64,000 bases of DNA from Hyphomonas oceanitis SCH89 (GTDB taxonomy: Bacteria > Pseudomonadota > Alphaproteobacteria > Caulobacterales > Hyphomonadaceae): positions 49,884 to 113,883 of the forward strand of contig NZ_ARYL01000010.1 of NCBI RefSeq assembly GCF_000685295.1, written 5' to 3'. The notes beneath the pieces are model-generated. The model saw nothing but the letters and a program-made list of their open reading frames with translations. It did not search any database and had not been told where the DNA came from. A program made the translations under genes and the position numbers. Positions 26,918-34,577 of this stretch are shown here, piece after piece. Each line of letters begins with the position of its first letter. The first letter of the stretch is position 1.

Positions 26918-27928
26918 TCAGGCCTCGGTCTCGAACGCATATTGCTCGGTGTCGACGCTCGCCTGTGCCATCGCGTTATAGCGCGGGCCTTTCACGGCTT
27001 CCGGCTGGAACACATTATCCAGCAAGGCCATCTGCGCCTCAGTCAGCACCAGTTCCGCTGCCTTGAAATTGTCCCGCAGATGTTTGCGATTGGTGGTGCC
27101 GGGGATCGGCACGCAGTCCGGCTCCTTCACCAGCGTCCAGGCAATCGCCAGCTGTGATGTCGTCACGCCCATATCGCCGGCCATCTCCTGCGCCTGTTTC
27201 AGCAAAGGCAGGTTCTCCGTCCAGTAGGGCTCGGTCCAGCGCGGGAAGATGCGGCGCATGTCAGCCTCGTGATAATCCTTCGGCGCCGGTGGATTGTCCG
27301 CCAAATAGCCGCGCCCCACAGGCGAGAAGGGCACGAAAGTCACGCCCAGTTCCTTGCACGCGTCCAGCACGGCGATCTCCGGGTTGCGTGTCAGCAGCGA
27401 GTATTCAGACTGCATCGCCGTCACCGGATGCACTGCATGCGCCCGGCGCAGCAGGCCCGCGCCCATTTCCGACAAGCCCACCATGCGGATCTTGCCCTCG
27501 GTCACGAGGTCCGCCATCGCGCCCATCGAGTCTTCAATCGGCACGTTCGGGTCTGGCCGGTGCATGTAGTAAAGGTCGATCGTCTCGCGCTGCAGCCGTT
27601 TCAGGCTCGCCTCGCAGGCCGCCTTGATGCTCTCCGGCCGCGCGTCCAGCTTCCGCTTGCCATCCTCGAACAGCATCACGCACTTGCTGGCCTGAACGAA
27701 CTCGCCCTGCCGGTCCTTCAGCGCCTTGCCGATCAGCGTCTCGTTCTTGCCGAAGCCATAGATCGTCGCCGTGTCGAGGAAATCATAGCCCATATCGAGC
27801 GCCTCATTCAGCAGCGCCGCAGCCTCCGCCTCGTCCGATGGCGGCCCGTATCCATGATGCAGGTTCATGCACCCAAGCCCCACGGGATAAACGGTCTCAG
27901 GCCCCAGCTTGCGCGGTGTAATGCTCAT
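26918..27928 (-). CDS. Aldo/keto reductase
   Basis: 336 residues of the (alpha/beta)8 NADPH-dependent aldo/keto reductase superfamily. The catalytic tetrad is visible: Asp52 and Tyr57 (FLDTATIYG), Lys82 (QASKC), His123 (YYMHRP). The cofactor segment PIPGTTNRKHLRDN is near the C-terminus. It most resembles the AKR11/13-like group acting on aldehydes, but the substrate is unknown. It lies about 65 bases upstream of ubiA on the same strand. Confidence 0.92.
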   Translation of the reverse strand: MSITPRKLGPETVYPVGLGCMNLHHGYGPPSDEAEAAALLNEALDMGYDFLDTATIYGFGKNETLIGKALKDRQGEFVQASKCVMLFEDGKRKLDARPESIKAACEASLKRLQRETIDLYYMHRPDPNVPIEDSMGAMADLVTEGKIRMVGLSEMGAGLLRRAHAVHPVTAMQSEYSLLTRNPEIAVLDACKELGVTFVPFSPVGRGYLADNPPAPKDYHEADMRRIFPRWTEPYWTENLPLLKQAQEMAGDMGVTTSQLAIAWTLVKEPDCVPIPGTTNRKHLRDNFKAAELVLTEAQMALLDNVFQPEAVKGPRYNAMAQASVDTEQYAFETEA

Positions 27929-28004
27929 GATGCGTGCTCTCTGCTGATTTGGTTTCAGGCCCAGCCTAACGGGCCAGTCAGTCTTAAGCCAGTCCCCACG
28001 CGCC

Positions 28005-28046
28005 CCCCTCTCCCTTCTGGGAGAGGGGCCGGGGGTGAGGGGTCAC
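28005..28046 (+). repeat. Dispersed palindromic repeat family A, copy 1
   Basis: CCCCTCTCCC/GGGAGAGGGG stem-loop followed by CCGGGGGTGAGGGGTCAC. The same unit recurs at 28086, 55851, 55911, 56343 and 57093. Confidence 0.8.
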
Positions 28047-28085
28047 GGAACGTCCCACAAACCCCACCGCACCTGCAGCGACGCC

Positions 28086-28128
28086 ATCACCCCTCATCCC
28101 CAACCCTTCTCCCAAGGGAGAAGGGGGC
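28086..28128 (-). repeat. Dispersed palindromic repeat family A, copy 2 (inverted)
   Basis: ATCACCCCTCATCCCCAACC followed by CTTCTCCC-AA-GGGAGAAG. Opposite orientation to copy 1, about 40 bases away, making a head-to-head pair. Confidence 0.8.
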
Positions 28129-28281
28129 GCGCTGAAGGTATCCCCGGCTGAGAGCAAGCCTCCAAAGGGGCTCGTCCTGAGCGAAGCCTGTCCTCGCGAA
28201 GGCAGGGATCGAAACACGCGCCCCATGCGACGAAATGAAGAAGCCGGCGCACAGTCCCGCAGGGTGCATTAAGGCCACCGG

Positions 28282-28327
28282 CCGCAATGCACCGCCTTTG
28301 CGGCGGATGCAGAATGGTGCATTGCGG
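28282..28327. repeat. Perfect 12-base inverted repeat upstream of unknown gene
   Basis: Arms CCGCAATGCACC (28282-28293) and GGTGCATTGCGG (28316-28327), with an inner CCGCC/GGCGG dyad. A third near-copy of the arm, GGTGCATTAAGG, lies at 28263-28274. It ends 29 bases before the next gene's ATG, so it may be an operator or leader hairpin rather than a dispersed repeat. Confidence 0.6.
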
Positions 28328-28356
28328 TACTACGAAAATGGTACCTTGAGGCGGAC

Positions 28357-29106
28357 ATGGAACAATCGGAAAAGAATATTCATTATAACAGAGTCGCCCT
28401 TGCCGACATTGCTCGCATCAACGCGGGGGTCATCGCGCGAGGTGACTATTCTCTGGCATATGGCAATATAGCTGAAGCACTGCAGAAGCACTTCGACATC
28501 GGGCTCTTGCAGTGGCGGCGGGGGGAATCGCCTGTGGCCGATATGGAGCGGGTTCTTGAGAAATCCGAAGAGATGCTTGCGGCAATCGCCGACTGGAATC
28601 TCGATGACGAGACACTGAACGGTTATGGATATACATGGAGTATAGTACGGTACATTGCGTTTCTGCTTGATCGCCAGGTTGGGTTACTGGATGATCGATT
28701 AGTCCATATCCGCGAACACATATCTCAGTATGCAGATGTAGAAATTGATTATCACATACTGGATGCGATTGAGGGACGGAAATGTCGCTATGGGCTGTCC
28801 GACGCTTTTGAGCGCCTTGCCACCAAGAAGCGTCAGATGCTAGCGGTGGAGACCTATCGTACCTATTGTGATCTGTTGGATGCGGACGGCGATGCGATGC
28901 GTACCGAAGATCTGGTACGGATTGCAGAGGCCAACTACGCCAGACGTGCCCGAGATGCGTTTTTTGACGGCGGTCCGACCTATATGGGCGGTGGTCCGGA
29001 TAACCCTTACGTGGTCGACTTTATACTTGCAGCTGTTCTGAAGAAAATTGGTTGGGCCGGGGACACGGTCCATAAGTGGAAGTGGGGCAACAGCGCAAAG
29101 CAATAG
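28357..29106 (+). CDS. Unknown protein, AT-richer than neighbours
   Basis: 249 residues, not recognised. It is soluble, rich in Asp/Glu/Tyr/Ile, and predicted mostly helical, with no signal peptide. Distinct segments are YGYTWSIVRYIAFLLD, LVHIREHISQYADVEIDYHI and a C-terminal FILAAVLKKIGWAGDTVHKW. GAGGCGGAC precedes the ATG. Base use is clearly more AT-rich (TAT, ATA and AGA-type codons), unlike the flanking chromosome, and it sits in a repeat-rich patch, which suggests acquisition by transfer. An immunity-protein-like or phage-derived role is possible but unsupported. Confidence 0.65.
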   Translation: MEQSEKNIHYNRVALADIARINAGVIARGDYSLAYGNIAEALQKHFDIGLLQWRRGESPVADMERVLEKSEEMLAAIADWNLDDETLNGYGYTWSIVRYIAFLLDRQVGLLDDRLVHIREHISQYADVEIDYHILDAIEGRKCRYGLSDAFERLATKKRQMLAVETYRTYCDLLDADGDAMRTEDLVRIAEANYARRARDAFFDGGPTYMGGGPDNPYVVDFILAAVLKKIGWAGDTVHKWKWGNSAKQ

Positions 29107-29139
29107 TTTGTTGTCGATGTTCCCAGTCAGCGGAGCAAT

Positions 29140-29174
29140 CGTAGGGTGGGTTGAGCATCGCGATACCGACCACT
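29140..29174 (+). repeat. Degenerate GTAGGGTGGGTTGAGC-type repeat
   Basis: GTAGGGTGGGTTGAGCATCG matches the left half of a widespread bacterial dispersed repeat that normally closes with ...ACCCACC; here the right half reads CGATACCGACC and is degenerate. A remnant copy is the best reading. Confidence 0.5.
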
Positions 29175-29237
29175 CATAGGCCACGTCTCTCCCCCACCTT
29201 ATCCAACCCCAATCCCGTCCGGCCTATACTGGCGGTC

Positions 29238-29834
29238 ATGACCAACACGTCCGCCTTCGTCAGTCACGGTATCGCCCAAGCGCAACGCGCTTTGAGCGCC
29301 GTCGCCACCATGACGAACGCCCACCTCAACCCCTCCACGCTGAAGCGAACCCTCGCCCAGCGCGCCCGGGCTGAACTCGCGCGGCTCGAAATCATCATCC
29401 GGCGCCTGCTCGTGCTCATGGCGCTGGGGCTCGTGCTGCCTCCGGTTACTATTCGGGCATCGTCCGGGCATCATTCGGATACCGAGCCCGTCGAAACCAA
29501 GGCCTCGGGCCACCTGCTGGGCCTGTCGCCCCGCATCTTGGGGCCAGGCATGGTCGGGGACGGGTTAGCGACCGCGACACGCGCCTGCGGGCCTGTTCCG
29601 GCCGCCCCAATCCTCGCCCGCCTCGCAGCTTTGCAGGAACTGCTCGCCGCCCCGGAAGCCCACGCCAGACGCCTCGCCCGCACGCTCGAACGCCAGCGCA
29701 AGGCCGGCGAGGCTGCCCCCATGGCGCTTCCCATGCACCGCACCCACCGCATGCCGCCAGAGCTTGGCGCCATCGCGACAGCCCTGCCGGAATTGCTGCG
29801 GCACGCGTTCAAGAGCTGGGAAACATCCGGCTAA
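29238..29834 (+). CDS. Arg/Ala-rich protein of unknown function, paralogue of the 55.0-kb gene
   Basis: 198 residues from the ATG at 29238 (MTNTSAFVSHGIAQAQRAL); an earlier ATG at 29151 is in a repeat remnant and is rejected. It is basic and helical with one hydrophobic stretch (RRLLVLMALGLVLPP). The segment APILARLAALQELLAAPEAHARRLARTLER aligns with APLLARLSRLDAVLADPDAHAARLARLIAR of the gene at 55017-55760, so the two are paralogues. The middle (about residues 70-105) is divergent and low in complexity. Function unknown. Confidence 0.6.
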   Translation: MTNTSAFVSHGIAQAQRALSAVATMTNAHLNPSTLKRTLAQRARAELARLEIIIRRLLVLMALGLVLPPVTIRASSGHHSDTEPVETKASGHLLGLSPRILGPGMVGDGLATATRACGPVPAAPILARLAALQELLAAPEAHARRLARTLERQRKAGEAAPMALPMHRTHRMPPELGAIATALPELLRHAFKSWETSG

Positions 29835-30150
29835 ATCCGACAGTCAATCAGACCCCTTTGCCGGACGCTGAAAGGCGTTTCCGGTCATACCCACATCCCT
29901 CAAAATCGTACACCCAACGCTCCCCCCGATGGCCCCTGCGCAGGCAGGGGCCCATGGACTGGCCGGGCCTCACAGCGCTTTGGGAAAACCCGGTCCATGG
30001 ATACTTGCCTTCGCAGGTATCCCCGGGCGGTGAGTGGTGCTCTCAAAGGGGGCCACCCCACACGCCGCAGTCCCGGCGAAAGCCGGGACCTCAGGCAATC
30101 GCAGAAAGGCAAGAGACCCCGGCGTTCGCCGGGGATACGGATAAAGATAC
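29835..30150. repeat. Intergenic cluster of palindromic repeat family B
   Basis: No gene is seen. Four perfect or near-perfect short palindromes occur: GGCCCCTGC/GCAGGGGCC (29931-29952), GGATAC...GTATCC (29999-30022), GTCCCGGC-GAAA-GCCGGGAC (30070-30089) and CCCCGGCG-TT-CGCCGGGG (30117-30134). They share a GC arm closed by a TTCG/GAAA-type loop. Related units occur at 55451 and 55513. Confidence 0.7.
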
Positions 30151-31524
30151 TCAGCTCACCGAAACAGTCTTCCGGTTCACGAACGCCTTGATGCCATCCG
30201 CCGCGAGTTCGCGGCCATAGCCCGATTGCTTGACGCCGCCAAAGGGCAGGCGCGGGTCTGAGGCGACCAGTGCGTTCACGAAAGTCGAGCCCGCCTGCAG
30301 GTCGCGGACGGCTTCCTCGATCTCGGCTTCGTCCTGCGTAAAGATCGCCGAGCCGAGCCCGAAATCGCTGTGATTGGCCTTCAGGATCGCTTCCGGAAGG
30401 CTATCGACACGCCAGAGATTGGCGGCCGGGCCAAACATTTCCTCGTCCGATCCCGGCGTGCCGCGCGGCGCTTCGGAGAGCACTTGCGGCGCAAACCACC
30501 AGCCCTTGTCATCTACATCGGCCGGTTTGCTAATCAGCTGCGCGCCACCTTTCAGTGTCGCGTCCACCTGGCTGACCAAGTCGTCGCGGATCGCCTTGGT
30601 TGCCAGCGGTCCGATATCCGTCGTGTCCAGCATCGGGTCACCCACCCGCAAGGCTTCGACCTGTTTCACAAAGTCCCGCGTGAAGGCGTCATAGATCTCT
30701 GCATGCACAAAGAAACGTTTCGCCGCGATGCAGGACTGGCCATTGTTCTTGTTGCGCGATTTCACCGCCGTCTCGACCGCCTTGGCAATATCCGCCGACG
30801 GCATGACGATGAAGGCATCAGAGCCGCCAAGCTCCAGCAGCGAGGGCTTTAGCTCCTCGCCCGCAATGCTGGCAACGCTGCGCCCGGCAGGGCCGGAACC
30901 GGTCAGCGTCACGGCTTTCACCCGCGAGTCGCGGATCACGCCCTCAATCGCTTTCGATCCGATCAGCAGCGTCTGGAAACAGCCCTCCGGAAAGCCCGCC
31001 TCGCGGAACACTTTCTCGATGTTCAGCGCCGAGCCCCAGACATTGGACGCATGCTTCAACAGGCCGACATTGCCCGCCATCAGCGTCGGCGCGGCAAAGC
31101 GGAAGACCTGCCAGAACGGGTAATTCCAGGGCATCACGGCCAGAACCGGGCCAATGGGCAGGTTACGAACATAGGACCGCTTCGCCTCGGTCTCGATCGT
31201 CTCGTCTTTCAGATAAGCCTCTGCATGATCCGCATAGTGGCGGCAGACGAGCGCGCATTTCTCGACCTCGGCGATTGCCTCGCGAAGGGGCTTGCCCATT
31301 TCCATTGTCATCGTTCGCGCAAAGGCATCCTTGCGGGCGTCGAGAATGTCGGCGGCCTTGTGCATCAAGCGCGAGCGTTCGGTCAAGCTGGACAGGCGCC
31401 AGGTCTGGAACCGGTCGTCGGCCCGCTCGATGGCGGCATCGACATTGGCGCTGCCATGCGGCGTAAAGGTCTGCAGCACATCTCCGGTTGCTGGGTTGAT
31501 CGATGTGACAACAGGCTTACTCAT
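30151..31524 (-). CDS. NAD(P)-dependent succinate-semialdehyde dehydrogenase (aldehyde dehydrogenase)
   Basis: 457 residues; oxidises succinate semialdehyde (or a related aldehyde) to the acid. The catalytic Cys265 is in NNGQSCIAAKRF and the general base Glu231 in LLELGGSD; MPWNYPFWQ and GLLKHAS form the cofactor site. The MGKPLREAIAEVEKCA pattern and length point to the Sad/YneI-GabD2-like subgroup of succinate-semialdehyde dehydrogenases. It is divergent from rsmE. No GABA transaminase gene is near, so the pathway is not fixed by context. Confidence 0.9.
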   Translation of the reverse strand: MSKPVVTSINPATGDVLQTFTPHGSANVDAAIERADDRFQTWRLSSLTERSRLMHKAADILDARKDAFARTMTMEMGKPLREAIAEVEKCALVCRHYADHAEAYLKDETIETEAKRSYVRNLPIGPVLAVMPWNYPFWQVFRFAAPTLMAGNVGLLKHASNVWGSALNIEKVFREAGFPEGCFQTLLIGSKAIEGVIRDSRVKAVTLTGSGPAGRSVASIAGEELKPSLLELGGSDAFIVMPSADIAKAVETAVKSRNKNNGQSCIAAKRFFVHAEIYDAFTRDFVKQVEALRVGDPMLDTTDIGPLATKAIRDDLVSQVDATLKGGAQLISKPADVDDKGWWFAPQVLSEAPRGTPGSDEEMFGPAANLWRVDSLPEAILKANHSDFGLGSAIFTQDEAEIEEAVRDLQAGSTFVNALVASDPRLPFGGVKQSGYGRELAADGIKAFVNRKTVSVS

Positions 31525-31575
31525 GAGACAGTCCTTCGGCTTAACTTCAATTCTATATAGGCATATAGACCCCGG

Positions 31576-32346
31576 ATGAGTTCCATGCCTCGCCTATTCG
31601 TGAACAGTGATCTTGTCGCAGGCACGCCCTTCGAGCTCGACGAGGAGCAGGCGAAATACCTGACCCGCGTCATGCGGCTGGGGGTCGGAGATGCCGCCCG
31701 CGTCTTCAACGGTCGCGACGGCGAATGGCGCGCGGAAATCAGCGCCGTCGCGGGCCGACGCGCCGAGATGACCCCAGCCGAGCAGCTGCGTCAGCAGCCG
31801 GCACAGGGCGGGGCGCCACTGACTCTCCTCTTTGCGCCGGTCAAGAAATCCGAGACCGACTTCATCGTCGAGAAAGCCACCGAGCTGGGCGCCGGCTTCA
31901 TTCAGCCTGTGATTACCGAACGCACGCAATCCCGCACCGTGCGCCTCGACCGTTTCGAGAAGATCGCGCTGGAAGCCTCTGAGCAGACCGAGCGTCTGGA
32001 CATTCCGCTCCTCGCGGATGCCCTTGGCCTCGACGCAGCGCTCGAGTCCCTGCCGGAAGGGACAGCGCTGATCTTCTGTGATGAAGCAGGCGATGAGGCA
32101 GATGCTCCCTGGGGTGGCCAGTCAGGCCGTGCCCAGCCGATGGCGCAGGTGCTGGAGGGCCTCAAAGGGCAGGCGGCGGCTATCCTGATTGGTCCCGAAG
32201 GGGGCTTCAGCCCTGCTGAGCGGGGATTCCTGCGTGCCCGCGAAGGCACCCATCCTGTCAGCCTCGGTCCGCGCATATTGCGCGCCGAAACCGCCGCTGT
32301 GGCCGCGATGACGCTATGGCAGGCCATGTGTGGAGATTGGGGGTAG
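31576..32346 (+). CDS. rsmE: 16S rRNA (uracil-1498-N3)-methyltransferase
   Basis: 256 residues; methylates N3 of U1498 in 16S rRNA using S-adenosylmethionine. A PUA-like N-terminal domain (PRLFVNSDL, YLTRVMRLGVGDAARVFNG) is followed by a SPOUT knot with ILIGPEGGFSPAE and LGPRILRAETA, the diagnostic motif. Starts at 31576 or at the second Met at 31585; the latter gives the usual MPRLF N-terminus. It is near gshA, a common alphaproteobacterial neighbour. Confidence 0.95.
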   Translation: MSSMPRLFVNSDLVAGTPFELDEEQAKYLTRVMRLGVGDAARVFNGRDGEWRAEISAVAGRRAEMTPAEQLRQQPAQGGAPLTLLFAPVKKSETDFIVEKATELGAGFIQPVITERTQSRTVRLDRFEKIALEASEQTERLDIPLLADALGLDAALESLPEGTALIFCDEAGDEADAPWGGQSGRAQPMAQVLEGLKGQAAAILIGPEGGFSPAERGFLRAREGTHPVSLGPRILRAETAAVAAMTLWQAMCGDWG

Positions 32347-32352
32347 GAACCC

Positions 32353-32985
32353 TTAGAAAGACCAACGCTTCAGCGGCGTCGGCACGCCGTCCACCCAGCG
32401 CCGTTTCCAGTCGAGCACGACGCCCACCCGGTGGTCGATCTTGCCGTCCCAGTGCGGCTTGAGGCCGACGGCGACCAGAAGGTCGAACAATTCCTGCGCA
32501 ATCGCGATATGGGCTGCATCATGCTCGGAATGGGCCGCGCCATAGCTGAAATAGAGCCCGTGGCCCTCCACGGCGCTTTCGGTATCCTGCTGGTGGAAGA
32601 AAACGTAACCGCGTGCCACATGGCCGAGGGCCTCATAATCCTCGATTTCGGCACCGATCTCGGCAGCCCCGCAATTACCGCAGCAGGTGAAGTTGGCCCG
32701 CGCGACGACGCCATTGTCTTCCAGCGTATCCATGGCTAGTTCCAGCCGGTCATAATCGGTCAGCACCGGCCAGGAATCCTGCTCATCGACCAGCGTCTGC
32801 GCAGCCGCAATCAGGGCGTTGCGCACTTCGATCCGGCGGTCGCGCTCTGACATGGGCGTGTCGAAGTCTTCGGTGAGTTCGAAGAGAATTTCCTCGATCT
32901 CATCGGCTTCTTCATAGCCTCCGCGGACGTGGATTCTGGCCCACATCTTCAGGTCGTCGCGCTCGTCTGCCTTCAGCTTGGTCAC
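32353..32985 (-). CDS. DUF6891-type protein of unknown function
   Basis: 210 residues, acidic and soluble. The conserved core is TCCGNCGAAEIGAEIED, then GYVFFHQQDTESAV and GLYFSYGA, matching the DUF6891 family. The CC-x2-C cluster may bind zinc or be redox active. It lies convergently against rsmE with about 6 bases between the stops, and is divergent from gshA. Function unknown. Confidence 0.75.
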   Translation of the reverse strand: MTKLKADERDDLKMWARIHVRGGYEEADEIEEILFELTEDFDTPMSERDRRIEVRNALIAAAQTLVDEQDSWPVLTDYDRLELAMDTLEDNGVVARANFTCCGNCGAAEIGAEIEDYEALGHVARGYVFFHQQDTESAVEGHGLYFSYGAAHSEHDAAHIAIAQELFDLLVAVGLKPHWDGKIDHRVGVVLDWKRRWVDGVPTPLKRWSF

Positions 32986-33088
32986 TTCAGCCCCTTAGAC
33001 TCTCTCTACAAAGGATAGAATAACCCGGTTGGCGTTGGGATGAAACATACCTATGTGCACTTCCATCGCCGATTTATGGGAGGCCGAG

Positions 33089-34468
33089 ATGACCACACCG
33101 ACCGCGGACATCGACGAGTCCTCCGCACGTATCGAATCCAAGACCGAATTGGTTGCCTATCTTGACGCAGGGTCAAAGCCCCGTGCGGACTGGCGCATCG
33201 GCACCGAGCACGAGAAATTCGGCTTCACCACGGCTGACCTGAGGCCGCTGCCTTATGAGGGCAAGGCCTCTATTTTGGCCATGCTGGAAGGCCTGCGCGA
33301 CACGTTCGACTGGGAGCCTATCGTCGAAGGCGGTCACCTGATTGGCCTCAAAAAGGACGGCGCTAGCGTCTCGCTGGAGCCTGGCGGCCAGTTTGAGCTG
33401 TCAGGAGCGCCGCTGGAAACGATCCACCAGACCTGTAACGAGGTCGGCAGCCACTTGGCCGAAGTGCGCCAGATTGCGCAGCCGCTCGGCATCGCCTTCC
33501 TTGGCACGGGCGCGAGCCCACTGTGGAGCCTCGCCGAGACGCCCGTGATGCCGAAGGGCCGCTACCGCATCATGACGGAATACATGGACAAGGTTGGCCG
33601 CCTCGGCCGCCAGATGATGTTCCGCACCTGCACCGTGCAGACCAATCTCGATTTCGGCTCGGAAGCCGACATGGTGAAGAAATTTCGCGTCTCGCTGGCG
33701 CTTCAGCCACTCGGCACGGCATTGTTCGCCAACTCGCCCTTCCTTGACGGCCGCCCCAATGGCTTCCTCTCCTACCGGTCGCAGATATGGACCGACACCG
33801 ATCCGGACAGAACGGGCATGCTGCCTTTCGTGTTCGATCAGGGATTCGGCTTTGAGCAATATGTCGACTATGCGCTGGATGTGCCGATGTATTTCGTGCG
33901 CCGTCAGGGCAAATATCTTGACGCGTCCGGCCTCAGCTTCCGCGACTTCATGGCGGGCAAGCTGCCCATCCTGCCGGGCGAATTGCCGGCCATGGGCGAC
34001 TTCGAAGACCATCTTTCAACGATTTTCCCGGAAGTGCGCCTGAAGCGCTTCCTTGAAATGCGCGGTTCCGATGCCGGCCCGTGGAGCCGACTCTGCGCCT
34101 TCTCCGCCTTCTGGACAGGTCTGCTCTATTGCGACCAATGCCTCGATGCGGCCTGGGATCTCGTGAAAAACTGGACCGATGCCGAGCGCGAATCGATGCG
34201 TCAGGGCGTTCGCACGCTTGGCCTGCGCACGCCGATTCCCGGCGGTGGCTCGATGCAGGATCTCGCCAAACAGGTGCTGGAACTCTCCCGCCAGGGTCTG
34301 CGCAACCGGGCGAACCTCTCCACATCAGGTGATGACGAGACGGGCTACCTCACGGAACTTGATGAGATCGCCAAGACCGGCCTCACACCCGCTGATCGCC
34401 TTCTCGCCCGTTATCACGGTCCCTGGAACCGCGACGTGCGCCCTATTTTCACAGAAGAGGCCTATTAG
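33089..34468 (+). CDS. gshA: Glutamate-cysteine ligase (plant/proteobacterial GCS2 type)
   Basis: 459 residues from the ATG at 33089, chosen because GGGAGGCCGAG lies just upstream; the GTG/ATG region at 33053 would add 12 odd residues. It makes gamma-glutamylcysteine from glutamate, cysteine and ATP, the first step of glutathione synthesis. Marks: [26 protein letters not shown] and [14 protein letters not shown]. The glutathione product would serve the GST and possibly the MAPEG protein in this window. Confidence 0.95.
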   Translation: MTTPTADIDESSARIESKTELVAYLDAGSKPRADWRIGTEHEKFGFTTADLRPLPYEGKASILAMLEGLRDTFDWEPIVEGGHLIGLKKDGASVSLEPGGQFELSGAPLETIHQTCNEVGSHLAEVRQIAQPLGIAFLGTGASPLWSLAETPVMPKGRYRIMTEYMDKVGRLGRQMMFRTCTVQTNLDFGSEADMVKKFRVSLALQPLGTALFANSPFLDGRPNGFLSYRSQIWTDTDPDRTGMLPFVFDQGFGFEQYVDYALDVPMYFVRRQGKYLDASGLSFRDFMAGKLPILPGELPAMGDFEDHLSTIFPEVRLKRFLEMRGSDAGPWSRLCAFSAFWTGLLYCDQCLDAAWDLVKNWTDAERESMRQGVRTLGLRTPIPGGGSMQDLAKQVLELSRQGLRNRANLSTSGDDETGYLTELDEIAKTGLTPADRLLARYHGPWNRDVRPIFTEEAY

Positions 34469-34577
34469 GGGCACGACTTTCCCTCTCAGCTTCCCGAAAA
34501 AGCAGAAAATACCTTGAGCCATGCGCCAGAGCAGGCTCAATATGCGAAATTCAGGGAAGCTGACGGGAGAGCGCTGC

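Larger units (their letters stand above)
27929..28356. repeat. Repeat-rich intergenic region (about 430 bases)
   Basis: No gene is seen here. It holds an inverted pair of a GC-rich palindromic repeat (28005-28046 and 28086-28128), a stretch CCTGTCCTCGCGAAGGCAGG (about 28186-28206) like the second repeat family of the window, and a perfect 12-base inverted repeat at 28282-28327. The promoter of the next gene must be in the last 100 bases. Confidence 0.7.

Noticed and set aside
25804..27066. 420-codon plus-strand frame over ubiA and the aldo/keto reductase end
   Set aside because: Antisense shadow of ubiA; Gln/Arg/His-rich composition without domain features.
27929..30150. Possible CRISPR array in the repeat patch
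   Set aside because: Repeats are palindromic, irregularly spaced and of different families; no regular spacer pattern and no cas genes.
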